The notes beneath the pieces are model-generated. The model was given only the letters and a program-made list of their open reading frames with translations, searched no databases and was not told the origin of the DNA. Below, one piece after another: positions 60,610-64,000 of a DNA stretch of 64,000 bases; position 1 is the first letter of the stretch, and every line of letters begins with the position of its first letter. The DNA comes from Paratrimastix pyriformis (taxonomy: Eukaryota > Preaxostyla > Paratrimastigidae). Where the stretch lies: assembly GCA_027972325.1 (NCBI GenBank), contig JAPMOS010000012.1:615501-679500 (forward strand), given 5' to 3'. The position numbers and the translations under genes were made by a program.

Positions 60610-61470
60610 CGTGGAGAAGGGCGGGTGCGCCACAGGGCATGCCGAGAAGTACCGCTCTGCTCTCCGACTGGCTTCCCATCCCACTCCCCATCCCACCCCC
60701 ACCGCGATGTCTGCGGGGGTGCGGGCGGGGGACCGACCTCCCGGGCGAGGCGCAGCTTGATCTGGTGGATCTCCTGCTGGTCGTCGATGGCCTGGCGGCC
60801 GGCCTCCCGCCGTGCGATCTCCTTCTCCAGGGCGTCCTTCTTCTCCTTGGCCTCCTGCAGGGCTCGCATGCGCGCCTGCAGCTCCAGCGCCCTGGGCGGG
60901 GGCGGGGGCGGGGGCAGGGGTAGGGGACGATCACGATCAGAAACCCGAGGACCGGGGGAGGGAGAGGGAGGGAGAGAGAGGGAGAGGGAGGGGAGGGAGA
61001 GGGAGAGGGGGAGGGGAGGCGGCGGACTTTTGCCGAGCCTCCTCGGGGGTGAGTTTCCTCTGCTCGCTGCCGAGGGGCTGCTCCACCTCCATGGGCGAGG
61101 CGCCTTCCCCACCAGGGAGGGTGGTGGCCTCTGTGCTCCCGACGGGGGCGGCTTCTGCCGGAGGGACAGCTCCTGCCGGAGGAAGAGCAGTCTGATCGGC
61201 GGGTGCGCCCGCTTCGGCAGCCGCGGAGACTTGCGGCGGCGCTTCCACTGTTGGTGGTGCGGCAACAGCAGGAGTTGTGGCTGCAACGGGTGGCGATGGA
61301 GTAGCAGGCGCAGGCCATGGGGTCGCTCCGATCTCGCCATTTTCAAAAATCCAATCCAGGGCGGCTTGCAGCCCGAGACGCTCTTTTGTCGCGAGGATAG
61401 CGGCATCAATAGTTTCGGTCGAAAAAGTGCACGATTGAAGAGCTGTGCGAACTTTAGTCTCGTCCATCAT
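59989..61470 (-). CDS. UBA-domain protein with charged coiled coil (UBXN1/SAKS1-like)
   Basis: It starts MMDETKVRTALQSCTFSTET. An N-terminal UBA domain follows (AILATKERLGLQAALDWIFE, NGEIG), then an Ala/Pro/Thr linker and EQRKLTPEEARQK. The next exons give LELQARMRALQEAKEKKDAL, EKEIARREAGRQAIDDQQEI, HQIKLRLAREV and QQKAREARETVQALAAVRAK. The UBA, then L(S/T)-x-EE, then a long Lys/Arg/Glu helix follows the plan of UBXN1-type ubiquitin-binding p97 cofactors. No UBX fold is visible. The last exon may begin REAEARRQAAAAGHPAPPQ near 60120, and the stop is not resolved, so the low coordinate is provisional. Introns hold a GAGGACA satellite (60205-60270) and a GGCGG/GACAGC satellite (60545-60610). 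Confidence 0.65.
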
Positions 61471-61678
61471 CGCGCGGTTCAGGCGTCGGTCAAAAAATTG
61501 TCTCTGTTGCCGTCTGGTTCTTTTCCCTAGTTATCCAACCGTTTCGGGTCTGTTCTCCCTTTCTCGTTAATCAGCCCTGGGGATCTGCTGTTTCTGTTTC
61601 TTCGATTTTTTTGACATGGACCACCGATTCTTTTATTTGTTTCCCCGTTTCCCCCGGCGGCGGGTCCTAGCCTGCTCC
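61471..61678. promoter_or_regulatory. Divergent promoter, UBA protein and RING protein
   Basis: An AT-richer interval between opposite start codons, 145 or 208 bases depending on the RING protein start (61616 or 61679). It contains T-rich stretches such as TTTCTTCGATTTTTTTGAC. Confidence 0.45.
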
Positions 61679-63165
61679 ATGTCCGAACGCGAGCGACGCG
61701 CCAAAGTCGGAACAAAGATCATCGACATGGCCCCCGAGTTGACTTGCGTCATTTGCAAGTCAATACCAAGGGGTTCTGTCACTTTCCCCTGTAATCATTC
61801 TCTATGCCGATGGCCTTGCTATCACTCTCTCATCGAGCAAACCAAAGAATCCATTGCGCAACACCCCGAATTGGTTTGTCATCTCAACGTACCGGTGTTC
61901 CACGATCATTGCCTTTGCCCCCCCCCCCCCCCCCCCCCCCCTCCCTCCCTCCCTCCCTCTCCCTCCCGCCCAGCTGCTCCCGTCTGCAGGGGGGGAGATG
62001 CGTCTGCGGATCCTGTGTCCCCAGTGCAAGGAGAAGTCCATCCGGGTGCACACGGTCTCCAACAAGGCCCCAGGTGGCGACCCCGGGGCGGGCGACTGTC
62101 CGCCCACCCCCTCGACGGTTGCCTCGTCGGCCTTCCCCTCGTCGGCCTCGATGGGCTCGCTGGCCGACCCGGCGGCCCACGAGGGGGACCAGCAGCTGGG
62201 TCCCGAGGGCGACCCGGTGGCCGTCTCGGGCCTGCTGCTGCCTGCGACCCCCACCGACACGGTGGGGCTGGCCCCCTCCCAGCCGCCCACCCCGACGGGC
62301 TCCCGGGCCCACCTGCCGCCCCTGTCGCTCATCCACCAGGCCAGCTTCGGGGTGGCCCGGTCGACGCCTTCTCCGGTGCCGCTGGGCCCGCCCACGCCCC
62401 GCTCGGCCGCCCCGGCCTCGTCGCCCTCCACCCCCCGCGGCGGCCCGGGGACCCCCCGCGGGGCGGCGGGGCAGCCCCTGGCCACCCCGACCCCGTCGCC
62501 CCAGGCCCCATCGCCTGCCGCCCCCCATGCGGCCGCCCCGTCCTTCCACGCGGCCGCACTCGCCGCCGCCGCCGCCACCGCCCTCGCGTCCTCGCCGCTG
62601 CAGGCCTCCCCCCAGCAGCCCCAGCCCCAGCCCCAGGCGCAGTCGCAGCCCGGCACCCCGCGGGGCTCCCCGGCGGCGGCCCGGGGGCCGCTTCTGCCGG
62701 CCCCGAGCGGCCTGGGGGCCCCCGTCCCGCTGGTCCCCGTCCCGCCCCAGCCCATGCGGATGCCCCACAGCCCCGCCCCCGCCCCGGGCCCGGCCCTCGC
62801 GGCGGCCCCGCCCACCACCCCCTCCCCGGCCCCGGCCCCGGCCCCGGCCAGTGCCCCCGCGGTGGCGGTGGCGGTGGGTGTTGTGGAGGCGGGGGCGATG
62901 TGCCCGGCGCACCCGTCGAAGCGGCTGAAGCGGTACTGCCTGACCTGCGAGCGGCTGCTGTGCTCCCACTGCGCCGTCAACTCCCACGCGGCCCACCGGG
63001 TGCGCACGGTGGAGGTTGCCGCGGCCATGGTCCGGGGCGCCCTGGCCGAGGCCATGGGCCAGCTGGAGTCCCTCCACCGGCAGGCCCTCGCCAGCCGGGC
63101 CCTCTGGGAGCGCGCCCACGGCCACCTCGAGATGGTCCGGCCGCGCACACACGCCCCTGCCCCCA

Positions 63166-63196
<31 letters not shown>

Positions 63197-63463
63197 GTGA
63201 TTAGCCACGCCGCTCACCCGGGCCATGGGGGTGGGCTGTCGGCGCCCACCAGGTGGAGCGTGAGGGCGCGAGGCCGTGGATGCCCTGCAGAGCCGCTTCG
63301 CCCAGCTGGCCGCCGAGCGGGCCGACCGGCTCCGCTCCCAGATGCTCGACCGCACCCGGGCACAGGGTCCGCCCCCAGCCCCACCGCACCCCAGCCCCAC
63401 CGCACCCCAGCCCCACCGCACCCCAGCCCCCGGCGGCGACGCCGCGCCAAGGCGTCCCATGCG

Positions 63464-63500
<37 letters not shown>

Positions 63501-64000
63501 TGCTGTCTCCTGCCCTGCACGAGGACCGTTCCCTGATCGAATGTCTTCTCGCCTCCCCCTGGGGGGCTGGGGGGCGCAGAGGAACAGCTGGGCCGGCTGC
63601 GGGAGCGGATCGACGGAGCCCTCGCCCAGGCAGCCCAGCGGGAGGCCCTCGCCACGGCCATCGCCCAGTGCGGCCCCCGCGACCTCCTCCAGCAGCGCCA
63701 CGCCTTCGCCCGCCGCGCAGCGGTCCGTCTCCTCCTCCTCCCCCACCCAGACTGCAAGACCGGTCATCAGCCCCCTCGCCTTTTCAGTTTTCATCCTGAC
63801 GGTCCTATAGTCTAATGGTCAGGACATTGGACTCTGAATCCAAGAATCCTGGTTCGAGTCCAGGTAGGACCAACATCTTTTTTCCATCTTCTGCATTATT
63901 TTTTTCCCTCCTGCAGGACCTTGCGACCGCAGTGCGCCGGCTGGTGCCCCGTGGGGCCCGGCTGCAGGGGGCGCTTGCTGTGGCCTGGCGGGCGGCCGCC
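61679..64000 (+). CDS. RING / B-box / coiled-coil (TRIM-like) protein, runs off the window
   Basis: It begins MSERERRAKVGTKIIDMAPE (a same-frame ATG at 61616 is possible). The RING finger is LTCVICKSIPRGSVTFPCNH, SLCRWPC and, after an intron with a C run, ILCPQCKEKSIRVH, giving a C3HC4-type arrangement; this suggests a ubiquitin E3 ligase. A very long Pro/Ala-rich linker follows, then a B-box 2 (MCPAHPSKRLKRYCLTCERL, LCSHCAVNSHAAHRVRTV) and a coiled coil (AEAMGQLESLHRQALASR, DALQSRFAQLAAERADRLRS, DGALAQAAQREALATAIAQC, LQQRHAFARRAA). An intron at 63723-63916 holds tRNA-Gln. The exon then resumes DLATAVRRLVPRGARLQGAL and continues past the window edge. The 5' end is AT-richer than the rest. Confidence 0.75.
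63801..63872 (+). tRNA. tRNA-Gln (CTG anticodon)
   Basis: A 72-base cloverleaf. The acceptor stem GGTCCTA pairs with TAGGACC, with discriminator A. The anticodon stem TTGGA/TCCAA encloses CTCTGAA, giving anticodon CTG, which reads CAG. The T arm is CCTGG-TTCGAGT-CCAGG. The A box TATAGTCTAATGG and B box GGTTCGAGTCC are intact. A pol III T-run terminator lies at 63878-63883. It sits inside an intron of the RING/B-box gene, on the same strand. Confidence 0.96.

Overview
The window is nuclear DNA of a GC-rich, intron-dense, flagellated microbial eukaryote. The evidence is spliced eukaryotic housekeeping genes (RPF2, LST8, cyclin Y, VPS4, a mitotic-type kinesin, U2SURP, a RING/B-box protein), an axonemal dynein light chain domain protein, and a eukaryotic tRNA-Gln. 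The species cannot be fixed from sequence alone. A free-living flagellate such as a metamonad would fit, but that is a guess. All gene models below were joined by hand from protein similarity and splice signals; nothing was searched or computed.

Layout. 534-2425 (-) RPF2 and 2499-4615 (+) LST8 stand head to head. 4977-6219 (-) is a FolD-type methylene-THF dehydrogenase/cyclohydrolase. 6455-8042 (-) cyclin Y and 8097-10161 (+) VPS4 are head to head with 54 bp between start codons. 10617-20381 (-) is a very large kinesin (best match kinesin-6), with a complete deoxynucleoside kinase gene (17424-18331, +) inside one intron. 20472-22934 (+) is a secreted calcineurin-like phosphoesterase. 23030-23203 (-) is a 57-residue membrane microprotein. 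23441-36237 (-) is a giant axonemal gene (AXDND1-like), one intron of which holds a retroelement fragment and long satellites. 36286-36855 (-) is a small, probably ciliary protein. 37049-39200 (+) is an MFS-like transporter and 39334-41558 (+) is G6PD. 41733-44844 (-) is a two-module AAA ATPase. 44888-45657 (-) is a secreted Cys-rich protein. 46245-50400 (-) is a transposase-like gene. 51008-59619 (+) is U2SURP, a U2 snRNP protein. 59989-61470 (-) is a UBA/coiled-coil protein, and 61679 to the end (+) a RING/B-box protein with tRNA-Gln inside one of its introns.

Three properties hold across the window. (1) Introns use an unusual 5' splice site, mostly GTCCG or GTCTG, not GTAAGT or GTATGT. (2) Nearly every gene has an AT-richer 5' end and promoter and grows extremely GC-rich toward its 3' end, so composition alone marks gene starts. 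(3) Introns in the GC-rich parts are filled with homopolymer C/G runs and micro- or minisatellites, which create many long meaningless open frames. Genes are tightly packed: start-to-start distances in divergent pairs are about 54-210 bp.

The genes are not a pathway. They are a typical mix of ribosome biogenesis, TORC, cell cycle, ESCRT, splicing, cilium and sugar/nucleotide metabolism.
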